Position numbers and translations under genes: made by a program | Assembly: GCA_032871835.1 (NCBI GenBank) | Contig: CM065301.1 | Location: 10,734,413-10,798,412 of the forward strand | Source: Dipteronia dyeriana | Lineage: Eukaryota > Streptophyta > Magnoliopsida > Sapindales > Sapindaceae | DNA length: 64,000 nt | Direction of reading: 5' to 3' | The notes under the pieces: model-generated | The model's input: only the letters and a program-made list of their open reading frames with translations | What the model was told of the DNA's origin: nothing | The model's database searches: none | Shown here: piece after piece, positions 1-12,879 of the stretch | How positions within the stretch are numbered: position 1 is the stretch's first letter | Layout: each line of letters begins with the position of its first letter

Positions 1-2758
1 TAAAAGCAAGTCTAATTGTACCTTAAAGTTTATTGGGATCACTTTCATAGTTCTTTTTTAAGGTTTGGAATTAATATACAGTAAAGTATATTCTAGATCT
101 AGATAATTTAAAAGCTCATTCGAGTCTATATTTGTTGGTTCGAATACCTTATTGACTAAGTTTCAAACAAAAAAATGCCTTAAGGAATAAGGACTCTCTT
201 CTTTTAAGTACTGATATTAAATATTTTTTTGGGTAATTATCAAATAAGTCTCTTACCTTTTTTAAAATTTTGAATCAGTTGTAAAAAAATTCACTTTTTT
301 TTTTACTTTATCAACTCCATCCCAAGTGCAAGGTAAAATGTTAGAATCTGATCCAAACCAATCCCAACTTTAGGTGTTCGAGTTACAAGAATCTATTCTA
401 CCAAGTTAATTTAAATGAAAACCGACTAAAATTAGGTCGTATTCAGTTTGGTATTTCAAAAATATGAGCCGAATTGAAATCGCTAAATATATATATACTA
501 AATCTTAAAATCCCTAACCCTATTTTCTGATTCACGACATAAGTTCAACATTTTTTTTTTCTTCACACTAAAACCATCATCTCCTATAATCGATTGGATA
601 GTTGACGCCGTCATCTCTAATCAATTCATGAAAATAATTTATTTTTTTAAAACTAAATTTATTTTACAAATACGAGATCAATCATACAATACAAATACAA
701 TAAAGGTATGTTAATATATGTTTTTAAGATTTAGCAATCATAATTTGATTTTTTATTATTATAAATGAACCACAACGTTATTTAAATAAAGAAAAACATA
801 GCAGAAGTTTACAATTTAAAAATAATGATTCCAATAAATTCAAGATCCTCAGAATCGTTTATTGATAACAAAAATGAAGTTTAGATTTTACCTGCAATTC
901 AATGTTTTCGATTCAAATCTCATAAAGTTGGTCACTGTTTATTAAAGTACAGGGAAAAAACTAAAGAGACCTCTTATCACTGGCGATTACTAAGAGAAAG
1001 GGACTTTTTTTCTTAGCTGCGGTTTTTTTAACCCTATTTTGTACCATAAAGATCATTTTATAATGTGTTTTCCAAAAGTGTTTGTAGTTGATCGAACTAC
1101 GATTAATTATGGATCGGGTCGGGTTGTATTAGGTCCAAGACAACTTTGGTCAAACCGGAAGAAATTAGGATGTCGCCTCCTTCGTAAACCTGTCAATGTA
1201 GATGGTCTGTTGATTTGGAATGTTGGTCTTCTCCGTCAGGCCTACAAAGAACTATAACAAAACAATATATACTGGAATGAAATAATAGTGGTGGGGTTAG
1301 TATCTTAGCCTTAGGTATGCTTGGGTTGAACAATTATCTGTCAAGATTTTGTAATAAGGATGAGATTCAACTCTGATGACCAAAAATTATATGAACAGAG
1401 CTTTAATGCGTTTGATGAGCTTGTTTTTTCTCCAATTTTTTTCAAAGGCTTTTCTGTGATAGAGCTCTGTTATTTATAGGCTAAAACTTATTTTAAACGT
1501 TCATATGTCGGTTACTAAAGGTGGGCGTGATTTGATAAGAGATAACTCGATCTTCAACTCCAACTCCTTTGTCTGTGCAAGGATTGGGTTGAATCAATGT
1601 AATGGTCCTTTATAAGACGCAACATTAATGAAGGCCTCGTATGTTGGGCCTATAAGCCAGTTTTGGCTACCACAATCTGTCCCCCACTCTTTAAAGATGG
1701 GATCACCAAATTTGAAGAGTAGTTTCAATCGAATCTGTTCATATCGTCGATTGGTGAGTCGACCACATCGGAGTAATTTAATCCTCAAAAGGTTTATTTT
1801 TATCGAGCGAAGAGATGACAATGTTGAGTGATTTTTGAAATTCTTATCGGAGTAGTTTGTCGTTCGACGGACAATAACATAAACACAGGAAGTCAAATCG
1901 ATGAGGTAGTTACATTTTGGTTTTCTGATGCTGATGTCATATGGTAATTTTAGGGTGCGTTTCTCGAAACGTTTTAAATTTCCAAATCGCACAGTTGCCT
2001 TAGTGTAAACCGATGGTAAAGGGGTTTTCCACTTCACTTTTGTGTTTTGAAAAAGAACATTTTCCAGACGATTCTTTATCAAGATATTCGTAAGACCGCT
2101 CCGTCTTCCAATTGATTTATCCCGGTTTCGATTAATTTGTTCAAGTGACTCAAAGGTTAGTAAAAATGTACGCTAACTTCCCTATTTCCCCTTCAAGATT
2201 TGTTTTCAGGATTTGATGGAATATATGTGAACTATATTTAATTTTTTATAAGAATACGTGGTTCTTCAATGCTTTTGGATTTTAGTTTGGTGATTTCTGA
2301 AATTCTTACCATTATTTCCGACTCAAGAAAATTCACCTGATAATCCATCTCTCTCAATTCATTATTCCGACCACCGGAACCTAATCTTAAATAATCTTCA
2401 CGCTCAGCCCAAACGAAAATAAGGCTATTTGAACGACACCACCCATGGCTTGACAAACATTGTCTACATTTTGCTTTAGAATCTACATTATTCATTCCTT
2501 AATTTAAATTATCGAGTTTGATCATAAATTGTCTAAATTAGATGTTGAGTAGACTGAACGACACCACCCATGATATATGTATGTATTTAGGTATATATTT
2601 AAATTTCCAATAAAAAGAAAAATATTGAATATATGTATATATATTAATTTAATATTAAAATCTAAGTCAATATCCTAAAATTAAATCATATGATAAAATA
2701 ATTTAAATATTTACTGGTTTAATCTTTTATTTTTTTAAAAATAAAACGAATCGGGTCA
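1..2758. other. AT-rich intergenic DNA, no gene supported
   Basis: No recognisable gene is seen. Open frames of 72 to 162 codons lie at 1039-1257 (+), 1594-2082 (-) and 2238-2495 (-). None shows a motif I recognise, none has clear splice context, and codon use looks no different from the surroundings. The stretch 1080-1260 is less AT-rich than its surroundings and reads like decayed repeat DNA. The phrase GAACGACACCACCCATG occurs near 2428 and, one base different, near 2555, suggesting a small local duplication. The 3' end of this stretch supplies the target site of the hAT element that follows. Confidence 0.5.
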
Positions 2759-2766
2759 TTCGGACT

Positions 2767-5700
2767 TAGTGGTGTAAAAATGGGTCGGCCGGCCCAAGAA
2801 GTTCACGGGCCGTTCTTGGAACGGCTCGTGAAGGAAGAGGGCCAGGCCTCGTGCCGGGCCGCTGGGAGGAGGCCCGGCAGGCCGGCCCGCCTGGCACGCC
2901 AATCCGGCGTGCCAGGCCTGTCGGACCGGTCAGCAGGGCCGTTCGGCAATTTTTTTTTTAATTATTATTTTTTTTTTCAAAAAACCTCCAACGGCTGGAA
3001 TTGATTTCTAGCCGTTGGAGGAAATTAAAATTACCAAAACCCCCCCTACAATCTTTTAAATTACATTTTAACCCGCAAATCAAATTTTTCTATAAATACT
3101 TCCATCCATTTCATTTTCCATTAACTCTCTCTATCATTCTTTCAATACCTCATTCTCTCAAATCTCAATCTCTAATATATTCTCCAATTCTCTAAACTTT
3201 TTCATTCATTTTGGTTATTACTCTCACTACAAAATTCTCTACGTTTTCCACCAACACACCAAATTTTAAAGGTACAATTTTGTTATTACTTTTGGTCTAA
3301 CATATTCTCATAGTAAATTTATATGTTTATGTTTAGATTTGAGTTACTTAATGAAAACATGATCTATTTAGTTAGTTAGTTTATCAATTTTTGGGCTTTA
3401 ATGTTAATATTATTTGTTTAGTTTATTAAGATTTTTAAGTTTAGTAGTAATTTTAATATTTGTTATTAATAAATTTAGAAAGTTAATTTGTATTACTTAA
3501 ATTACTTTTTGTAATAAGTAAATGATGAATGTTAAGTGTAGTAATTACGTTTGATATTGTTTTTTTCATAAATTAAAAAATTCCATTTGTAGATTATGAT
3601 AGTAAATTTAAGAGTAATGGTTCAAATCATCAATTTTATGTTAGTATATTATGTTAGTAAATTTATCAATTTTATTTGTAGTAGTGAACTAGTGAATTTA
3701 AAATTTTATGTTAGTAGATTATGATTTTTTTTGTTTATTTAATTTGTTTATTTAATTTGTTTGTTAAGTAAATAAATTATTGTAAGTGTCGTATTAGTTA
3801 TAGTAATTATTGTTAGTAAATTAAGATTACTGTTAGTAAATATTGATTTTTAATTTGACTATTAACTACTATAGTGCTCATATTTTTATTCAGATAATGG
3901 ATCCTAACCAACAGCCTTATTTTCCGGACGGTTTGAATATGCTCAACGATGAATTTGATATTTCAGAACCGACCCATACTCAAGCGGGACCTTATGGTTC
4001 TGGCGTTACACCAACATCACGTCCTAGAAAATTAACATCAGATGTGTGGCAATGTTTCAACATAGTCCAAATGACACTCCCAAACGGGGCGTCTGGCCTC
4101 AGAGCTAAATGTAAGTTTTGCCATAAGAATTATGCTACAAGTACGGGGGGAATCGGACGTTTGAGACGGCATATGCACAAATGTATGCCTGCCACATGGA
4201 CAGGTAGATACTACAACCCAGACACAGCTTCAACGGCACCCAGACGGGTCCGTTACGACGTGGCAGTTCGACGTCATGCATGCTAGAGAGTGCTTGGCAC
4301 GATACATTACACAAACTGATCAACCAATCAGTATTGGTGAGAGTCCATTTTATAAAGAATTAATCACATTTGCATATAACCCCCAATATGAATCTGTTTA
4401 TAGAACCACCACTATAAATGATTTGATACGATTGTTTGAAACCGAAAGGGATGACTTAGTTGCTGAAATACAGTATTTAAGTGTCTCTATTGCATTAACT
4501 TCTGATATTTGGAATGTATGTTCCAAACAGGACTATTTATATGTCACGGGACACTATTTAGATTCTGATTGGAGGATAACAAAAAGAATTTTTGGTTTTC
4601 GTCCTATGGATTATGCACATACCGCAGAAAACATTTTTAATGTCATAATGAAAGTTTTAGAAACTTATGAAATCACGCATCGCATTCTTTCAATCACATT
4701 TGATAATGCATCTGCAAATACTATCTCTATTGCATTGTTTGTTGCAAGAAATATCTCACAAGATGGATGTTATTTCTTCCATCAACGGTGTGCATGCCAT
4801 ATTATAAATTTAGTTGTACATGCTGGTTTAAAGCAGGTAAGCGACCGAATAGATCGCATCAGATATGCCATTTCTTGGATTTGCAGTTATAATCCTAGAT
4901 TCAGTGAATTCAAGAGACATTGTAAATTAAACGGTCTCAAACCCCGACGATTCCAAACTGATATGCCGGTAAGGTGGAACTCTACTTATTTAATATTGCA
5001 AAATTGTTTGGAATATGATACAACCATTACATGTTTTTATAACATGAAATTGACCGAAACAGGACAACTTAGTCCAAAATTACTTTCCACAGACGATTGG
5101 TATGTGGCAAAGATTTTTGTTCAATTTTTAAATATTTTTTACAATGCCACTGTAACTCTTTCCGGGGTATATTACCCCACATCTTCCCAGGCAATCCATC
5201 AGATAGTGGAAATGTCTGAACTGTTAAACAGTTATAGAGAAGATGAACATCTAGGCGCTGCAGTTGTTGTCATGGAGACAAAGTTGAAAAAATATTGGGC
5301 TAACATTCCCTTACTTTATGCCTTAAGTGCTATAATAGATCCCATGGTTAAATTATCTGGTTTAGAAGTTTTGCTTGAGTTTATTGGCATTAATTTTTCA
5401 ATAGATTATTCAGAACAAATTACTGACATTCGAACCAAGTTGTTCGAGAATTTTCATATTTATGAGAGTAGGTTTGGTAACATTGACATCCCCCAATCAA
5501 CACGACCGGAGACAGAGCCGAAGCAAACAAGTTGGAGCCTTCGGAAACGAAAAAAAAAGACAAATCAGCAAGTACTTCTTCAGGGCAAAGATCTAGCCCA
5601 TCTTCTTGTATCGAACTTATTAGGTACCTTGAAGCACAGTTCGATGTTGTTGAAGACAAGGAAGAGTTTGATTTGTTGTTATGGTGGAAGACCTATACGT

Positions 5701-6588
5701 ACAGGTATCCAGTTCTGTCACACTTAGCACGTGATGTACTGGTTATTCCAGTGTCAACAGTGTCTTCAGAACAAGCTTTCAGCACCAGTGGATGCATAAT
5801 TGAACCAAGAAGAAGCTGTTTGTCTCCAGAGATGGTGGAGGTATTAACATGCCTTCAGGATTGGGAGCATGCTAAAAAAAGGTTACAAAATCTAATTGTA
5901 GATAAAGAACTTAATCTAAATTTCGACAATCTATATATTGATGACCCTTCAGGTAGTGGTCAGGGCCAGAACTAGGTTATACTTTTACATATGTATTTAT
6001 TATTTATTTGTAAGTTGTAAAACGGTTGCACTCTTTTTCCTTTACCAAGTTTTTATCCCACTGGATTTTTCTTGGTAAGGTTTTTAATGAGGCAATCATG
6101 TAGATATGTACTACTGAATTCCATAAGTGAAAAATAAATAAATAATAAAAAAATTGTCCGTTCTTTTTATTCATTTCAAATCCTAATAATTGTTCGGTCT
6201 CTTCATTCATTTTAAATTATAAACCCTTAACCATAAACTATAAATCCTAAACACTATACCCTAAATCCAAAAAAACGTAATTTGAAAAAAAAATTGGACC
6301 AAAAAACTAACCTGTCGGACCAGGCCCATTAGGCCTGGCCCGTCCGGCCTGCCAGAGGGGCCCGGCGGGCCGGCCTGGCACGGCACGCAGGCACGGTCAG
6401 CCTGAGGCAGACCGACGTGCCGTGCCGGGCCTGCTTCTCTATAAACAGGTCGAGCCGGGCCGGCCCGCGACACCGTCGCGTGCCAGGCCCAGCCAGGCAT
6501 GTTTCCAGAAATGGACCGACCAGGCCATCCCTAATGGACCGGCCAGGGCATCCCTAATGGACCGGATCTGTCCATTTTTACACCACTA
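2767..6588 (+). mobile_element. Complete hAT-superfamily DNA transposon (copy 1)
   Basis: The element is 3822 bp. It is bounded by the exact 8-bp direct repeat TTCGGACT at 2759-2766 and 6589-6596, the target-duplication size typical of hAT elements. The termini are inverted repeats: TAGTGGTGTAAAAATGG at the left, with its exact reverse complement at 6572-6588. Just inside both ends lie GC-rich subterminal blocks (about 2778-2945 and 6305-6560), full of GGCC, GGCCGGCC and GCCAGGCC motifs. These contrast strongly with the AT-rich surroundings and probably are transposase-binding repeats. The interior carries one BED/hAT transposase gene on the plus strand. Perfect target duplication and matching ends point to a fairly recent insertion. 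A second copy lies inverted at 61149-64000. Confidence 0.95.
3897..5975 (+). pseudogene. hAT transposase with BED zinc finger, two 1-bp frameshifts
   Basis: This would encode the cut-and-paste transposase of the enclosing element. The start ATG at 3897 follows a splice-acceptor-like TTTTATTCAG. With the donor AAAG|GTACAA at 3271/3272 it suggests a 5' UTR intron of about 620 bp. Three overlapping frames together span roughly 690 codons. An N-terminal BED-type zinc finger reads CKFCHK...RLRRHMHKC (about 4110-4187). The catalytic region contains DNASANT, the RCACHIINLVV block and RWNSTYLIL. The C-terminal hAT dimerisation region contains RDVLVIPVSTVSSEQAFST and the signature LSPEMVEVL. Comparison with the second copy places a one-base insertion at about 4193-4195 and a one-base loss in the A-run 5550-5558. 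Otherwise the frame is open. Either the element is recently dead or these are sequencing errors. Confidence 0.93.
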
Positions 6589-6596
6589 TTCGGACT

Positions 6597-7376
6597 GGAT
6601 TTAAGACACCTACTGCTTCAACCGTATCAGTTTTGAAGTAGAAATCGAAAATCCATTGAAATATCGGATAGGATCTGAAGCAACCTACAAAGATGGTGTT
6701 TCGGATTTAGACGGACCGATCCGGCTCCGATTCGACCGGTCGCAACCCCTAGACCACAACACAGCTTCCTATTGCGTTGTCTTATAAATAAAAGATAAAA
6801 AGGACGAATTTTGTGAGTCGAGGATGTGAGAGGCTGAGAGCATGTGACGAAGAGTGCGTGAGGTCATTGGCAACATTTCAACTTTCAAGACCGGTTGTCT
6901 TTAGAACCAAAAATAATAAATGTCAAGACTTAGTTGTCTTCGACTCTTGTCATTGAACTTTGAAAGCGCGTTGATGTGACCTTAGCTTACTTAACGACAA
7001 GGTTTAGAATAAATTTTCCTCTCTTTTCTTCCGGGTTTTTAGAATAATTTTTACTTTTTTAATTTTCTATAATTATAGAACATTGCTGGTATGAATATGC
7101 ACACGTAAAAAACAAACAAAAAGAATATGCAAATTCAATCTGTAACGCTATGTTTAGCGGGATGGATGATTAATTAAGGAGAGGGTGTGAGGGATGAAAA
7201 TGATAATATTTATCTTTTATGTTATTTAGTGTTGGAAAGGGAGTGGAATAGATGAATTAATATATAATTTATAAATTTGATATATCATTCTTTTATAAAT
7301 TGGAAGGTAATAAAATATTGGAATGTATTATTATCATTTCTCTCTCGTTATACCTCTCTTCTCATCCGTCAAATGA
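6597..7376. other. Intergenic DNA flanking the hAT element
   Basis: No gene is seen. The stretch 6600-6770 is less AT-rich and contains CGGACCGATCCGGCTCCGA-like sequence, so the hAT element may have landed in an older repeat. From about 7145 the sequence is AT-rich with AGAGGG motifs. Related CCCTCTC motifs recur in inverted form near 8340-8400, on the far side of the element at 7381-8241. That element may therefore sit inside an older inverted-repeat element of about 7145-8420, but the outer ends are not clear. Confidence 0.4.
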
Positions 7377-7380
7377 TTGA

Positions 7381-8241
7381 GGCCCTGCTTGTTATCTGAG
7401 ACTGATATTTGATTGAACTATATTAGTCATAAACCCGTGTTTGACAACTGTATGGACTGAGATTGGGTTTTTATCTCCCAATAGTTCCATCAACATTGGA
7501 CTAAATAAACCCACATATACCAGTTGGTTTATTAGTCCTGGGACTAAAACCATCTATTTAAAAAAAAACTATCTTTTCTTTTCATTATCTTTTTTTAAAT
7601 TTATAATAATTTCATACATAAGTTGTAATTTAATTTATTCTTAGATTCATTTATGTTTGTTCACTTAAAAAAAATTATATTTTTAATAACTTTACTTTTA
7701 ATAAAAAAATAATAATATGACACACACACACACACATATATATTAATTCAATCAAAAATTGTACAAAACATATGACAAATACTAATTTGTTATTCAATTT
7801 CCATTAGATTATTAAGGACCAAGATTATATCAATCATAATTTCTCTCAATAGGATTGAAGGATCCAAATTTATTGGACATACTGTAGTTCCACATGTATG
7901 TGTATATATATATAATATTTTATTAAATAAACAAATTACAAAATCTTTTTTTAAAATTTTTATTTAAAAATAATAAAAATCTACATTTTAAAAATATTTT
8001 TGAATATTATTATTAAATAAATTAAAACATTTATTTTCTTTAAATACATGTTTCAATAATTTCTTATTCAATTTCAAAATATTATCAAATTTAGTCAAAT
8101 CCCATGTTTCACCAAACAAAACATGATCTTAATTCAGTTAAGTCCCACGTTTCTCTAAATACAGCATAGTATTAATTTAATCAAGTCAAGTCCAATCCAA
8201 TCCTATCTAATTTCAATCTCATCCCGCACACCAAACGGGCC
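7381..8241. mobile_element. Non-autonomous TIR element (Tourist-like ends), 861 bp
   Basis: The ends are imperfect inverted repeats: GGCCCTGCTTGTTATCTGAG at the left, against the reverse complement of the right end GGCCCGTTTGGTGTGCGGGA. The element is flanked on both sides by TTGA (7377-7380 and 8242-8245). The interior is AT-rich with no coding capacity and includes a short (AC)n/(AT)n run at 7721-7742. The right-end sequence GGCCCGTTTGGTGTGCGGGA is almost the same as the left end of the element at 32033-33014, so the two belong to one family. The CGTTTGGT terminal motif is seen in plant PIF/Harbinger-type MITEs, but those normally have a 3-bp TTA/TAA duplication, so the superfamily is uncertain. 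Confidence 0.65.
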
Positions 8242-8245
8242 TTGA

Positions 8246-11200
8246 ATGATTACTTTTGGTGGGTCCGGGAGAAAAAATATTCTCTTATTTTTTTTTCTCT
8301 CCTCTATTTTGTTTCTCTAATCAAACAAGGGATTGGAACTCCCCTCTCCTTCCCTTCATCTCTCCCTCTTATCAAATAAAGTATAAAACACCAAACTCTA
8401 CTCTAATTTGGAGTTGAAAGGGAATTTTTAGGACTATATTTGTACCAAATATTTGTCCACTCTAATATTACATACTAATTTTGACATTAAAAAATATATA
8501 TTTAAAGAATACAATATTAATTAGTTTTAACAGTTAATTTAAATAAACCGAATATGTATAGCACTATCCGTGTTATTTTAAAAATTTCAATATAGAACGG
8601 TTAAATCAGAGATTTTAAAAATAATAATTTGATAATTAACGATTTAAAAAAGATAATAAATACAGTGAGTTGAGCGCTCAACCATTTAAGAATACAAAAA
8701 GAATTAATAGTAAAAAATTGGGAAATTGAAATTTGCGCTACATTGGAGGGAGTTCTCAATCACTTCAATGTATATATAACACCAAACTTTATATCAGTGG
8801 GGATTAATATATGCATCCCCGTGCATAACAAAAGTACAAAAAATATACTTTTCTTATTATACTTAATTGTAATTCGATTAATTTAATCCAATTCAATCGA
8901 ACGTTATTAGATCAAACATGGACAGAAAAGCATTGTGAATATATCCACTGCTACTGTACTTGATACCTTTAACACCAAATGCATTACTTTGAAAATTATG
9001 AAGATGAGGAAGGAACTTGATGCCTTTGGCATCGGATCCATTGCTTAGAATTTTAATAGAATGTGGAAGGTAGTTTCTTACTTTCTTATACCATAAAAAG
9101 GTTGAAATATTATGTGGCCGCCTGGAGTCAATCCAAGATACCGCATTCCTATTTTCTTTCTTTATCCTTTTCACATTTTCATAAATATCAATACATTAAA
9201 GTTACATAAAGAGAAAAATGTTCCATTCATGATATCAACATTTAAAAGATTATACGCACATATAGGTTAGGTTGCCATGGCCCCTCCACACAAACCGATG
9301 CAAATGTTTCGATGAATGCTCCTAGGTCCATGTATATCCGATCAAACCTTATATTATTTACGAATTAAGTTTATTTTCTCTCATCAGCAGGATGTATAAT
9401 AAGTAAACCGTGTTTAAGGTACGAGCGAAACTCTATTTTTGTTAGGATTTGGTTTTCAATACATCATGAACTATATATACAGCATTAAAACAAAATAAAA
9501 ATGTGTTACATATTTATTTGATCTTCGAATTCGTATAAGAAAGTTATCAATAATCGATGGATTTTTATAAAAGAATTAAAATATCGGTTCATTTTCATCA
9601 CCGTCTAAAAAATATTACATTTGGTTTTTAAATACTAGTATATCTTTCTTGCATTAATTTAAATATTTATTTTTGTCTTGACCCCCTAAAATCAAAATCC
9701 TGATTTCGTCTCTATATAACACAATCAATTGATCAACCATAATCTCTGCTTGGTTGGTAGATGAAAGAGTTTGATATTTGAATAAATGAGTTTTAAATCA
9801 ACGATCCAAAAGCCGTAGAAAAAACAAAAATGGATCAACCATACATTACCTTATTTACAATATAGTATTGATATGGTCCCATAGTGAGATTTGTACCCCA
9901 CCAAAGTTTATCTTGCAATCAATTTTCATGCTAAACACTTTGACCCGGGCTCTTTCCATGAAGGTGGAACTCTGGAAGTTGGAACAGAAGAGAGTAAAGA
10001 ATAAATACTTGACATTTGAAAGGGAATAAGCGAGAGAAAGCAAAAGATTATGTGTCACGCAATTTCAACATCTTATTTATGGGATACTTTTATCAGCACT
10101 AGAGGAACTTTTTTTTACATATAACGATTTTATTATCATTTGGTGAGACCGTCTAATATAAAAATATTATTATGACAATTTTAGATTATAGTTTTATATT
10201 TTCGACGTAAATGATACATTTACATTGGACTGTCTCACCAAGTATCAATAAAACCGTCCCGTACAAGATTTTCTCTAAGGGATTATGTGGTTCTTACATT
10301 GATACACTAACACCGATGGCTAATGGCTCATGCATTGCAAATTTCCATCTACCTCTACACCAACCAGTCTTGTACATTAGTTATATATATATAACTATTT
10401 TATCCCACAATCATATTACACGATTTAAAAATTTATTTAAAAATCATTTAAAATGTTGTATTATATAATTTTATTTGTTACATTATGTATTTATGTTAAC
10501 TTTTGTACCTTTTTTTTTTTTAAGAGAGGCAGTGTCATTCTTCCTCACAATTTGCTAAAACAACGATTAATGCAAAATATTTATTTATATAGGTTGTTAT
10601 CTTTGTCTTACATGCCCCAATAATTATATTATTAACCTCAATTTAATGTGGCTTGACGGTCAAATACGTTTATTATACCTGATTTTATTCCAGCGAATTA
10701 CACACACATATATATACTAATACAGAGAAGATTTAAAAGGGGATTAATTTAAGTTTATCCGACAGATGTTGTATTCATATCCATCCATCAAATTTGACAA
10801 TTAGGGTAGAGTTAAAAGATTTGGTGTTGAATTAATCGTTTACCAGTTTATGTGACTGGAGTTCCACCAAAAAAAACAGCACTATACAAGTTCATTTATT
10901 AGAAAAATTATTCATGACTGATCCGGGCTTTTGACCATAATCGATTTTATGGGCTTAAAGCTTGGGTTGGGCTGCAAACAAAATGAAGGTATTTGGCAGT
11001 GCCATCATTAGCAGTAATATATATATGTTTGAAATATACTATACGAATATACACACACTAAATATAATTATTTATTTTAAAAAAATAAAAGAAAAAATTA
11101 ATTTCCAAAAAAAAAAACTAATGTCATCCCTTATTTATCAAAATGTCACTTATTGGATAGAATTTGATAGAAATGGATGGAACAACCATTAGTGTATCAA

Positions 11201-11988
11201 TGTTCGTCAAAATAGATTATTTTGAAACCAGTTCTCCATCTAATAGTCATTTTGATTATAGTGGCCTAAATTGATGTTAACCGGTGAAATGATCTCATAA
11301 ATGAATAACACTTGACATCAAACTTTGTAATAAGACTAAATGGCTAACAGCTTGGTGACAAGGAAACTTGGTTAATCAAACCTTCTGAGAAACAATTTAC
11401 AGGACAGTCTCATTGAATGTACTCATGTGATCAAATTTGAATTTTACTTTATTTTTTCGGCATTAACATGACATTTTTATTTATTTATTGAATAAACGCA
11501 CGTAAATATTCAATCTCACTGTGCCACAATATAGTTGTCTCCCAATTTTTTTACTGAAATGATAAAACTGTCTCATTTAAGATTTTCTAAAATTCAATTC
11601 ATCCGTTGTAAATCTTCAATCTCACTATACCAAAATACAGTTGACATATAAGAGCAGCATCACAGGCGAAGGAGTGACATGGTGTGACTCCCCCTTCAAA
11701 ATTTCATGAAATTTAATTCATTGTCTTTTCACTTTAAGTTCACTATGGCCACCTTAATGGAATAATGTTGACATACAAGAGTAGAAACATTGATTGATTG
11801 ATGTGAATGCACGGGAACCGATTCCATTAAAATTTGTATGAAATTAACATTACTCATTTGTCAATTCACACTTCGTGTGAAATGTGAAATTGTTACCTCG
11901 GACTAGGATAATTATATAGATAAACTCGGATTTACAATTGAATAACCGTAAACGACATTGTTTGTCTGTATCGACACGTAATTGTAAT
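8246..11988. other. AT-rich intergenic DNA, scattered small repeats
   Basis: No gene can be supported. The open frame at 8893-9174 (-) has 93 codons and two loosely similar halves, but no known motif or splice context. Around 10130-10270 are the inverted phrases GGTGAGACCGTC and GACTGTCTCACC, a configuration common in dispersed plant repeats. The phrase TTCAATCTCACTGTGCCACAA (11500-11520) recurs in mutated form about 110 bp downstream (near 11610), a small direct duplication. Confidence 0.4.
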
Positions 11989-12342
11989 TAGTGTTTGAAA
12001 ATACGTCTATACACGTTAGACGGCTGTTTACCGTTCCAATTAGGATAAAATGGATTATATTAGACGGTAGGTAAATAAACAGATGATTTGACTATTTTAT
12101 CGGTCGATTTTACCGGTTAATTGGTATAGACGGAGTCAAAGTAATTTTATATGTTAGTTACATCGTTTAAAATTTGAATATTGTTTTTCTAAAGAGATTA
12201 AATATTTGTTTTGTAAGTAGTCATGTAAAAAAAATAACTAAAAATAAATATATTACCCGTCGTCTAAACACCATCTAGGTACTGTTTAGACGTTAGGAAC
12301 TGGACTGCTATCCGACTAACGTCTAGCGTTTATTAACATCCC
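11989..12342. mobile_element. Decayed hAT-type MITE, relative of 29658-30159
   Basis: Starting at TAGTGTTTGAAAATACG, this roughly 350-bp stretch aligns along its whole length with the element at 29658-30159. It shares the ATTTGAC...TTTATCGGT block, GGAGTCAAAGT, TTTAAAATTTGAATATTG and the terminal GTCTAGCGTTTA. The right terminus is degraded and I see no convincing target duplication here. The boundaries rest on the better preserved relative. No coding capacity. Confidence 0.65.
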
Positions 12343-12879
12343 ATTTTATCACGGGACCGTTTATTCGTTGCACTTAACTAATTTTACCAATTAGGTTGCT
12401 AACAACAGTTTTTTTCATAACTTTCATTTAATACATCAACAGCGTTAACATATTTCTTTCCAAGAATATCCTACGAACAGTGGCAAAACCACTCGGAGTC
12501 TCGGAGGCCGGTAGAGGTTCTGACAATCTGACCCATCCAAACCTTTATTTTTATTTTTATTTTTAATTTTTAAGTATAGTTACGGTTTTTACATGTTTAC
12601 TACATATCTTTGTTATTTACATTTATTTTTAAAAAAAACTTGCTATGGCGCTAGTCTCCCAAAATTTATGGAAGTTCGTTTTGCTTCCACCTATTAAAAT
12701 AACATATTTTTAAGAATATCACATAAAAATTCTTAACTATTAATATTAATTAGGATGGAAATATCAAATGTCAAATTAATTGCTTTTGTAATTTAAAAAC
12801 ATTAATATATATATTTAGTCCTTCTACTTTGTGATCGAACTGAAAATAATAAAACGAACCATTGAAGCCTTTGGATCTA
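12343..12879. other. Intergenic DNA, nothing recognised
   Basis: AT-rich sequence with poly-T and poly-A tracts. No gene, element boundary or RNA gene is recognised. Confidence 0.4.

Noticed and set aside
1594..2082. 162-codon minus-strand frame as a possible gene
   Set aside because: No recognised motif, no splice or start context, and it overlaps a frame on the other strand. I cannot support it as coding.
2780..3004. 74-codon frame with Gly/Arg/Pro-rich protein
   Set aside because: It lies in the GC-rich subterminal array of the hAT element and has no domain. It is a by-product of GGCC repeats.
6261..6604. Frames on both strands (GPARP-rich translations)
   Set aside because: Same cause: the right-end GGCC array of the hAT element.
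8893..9174. 93-codon minus-strand frame with two loosely similar halves
   Set aside because: The similarity is weak and no family is recognised. Chance in AT-rich DNA is the simpler explanation.
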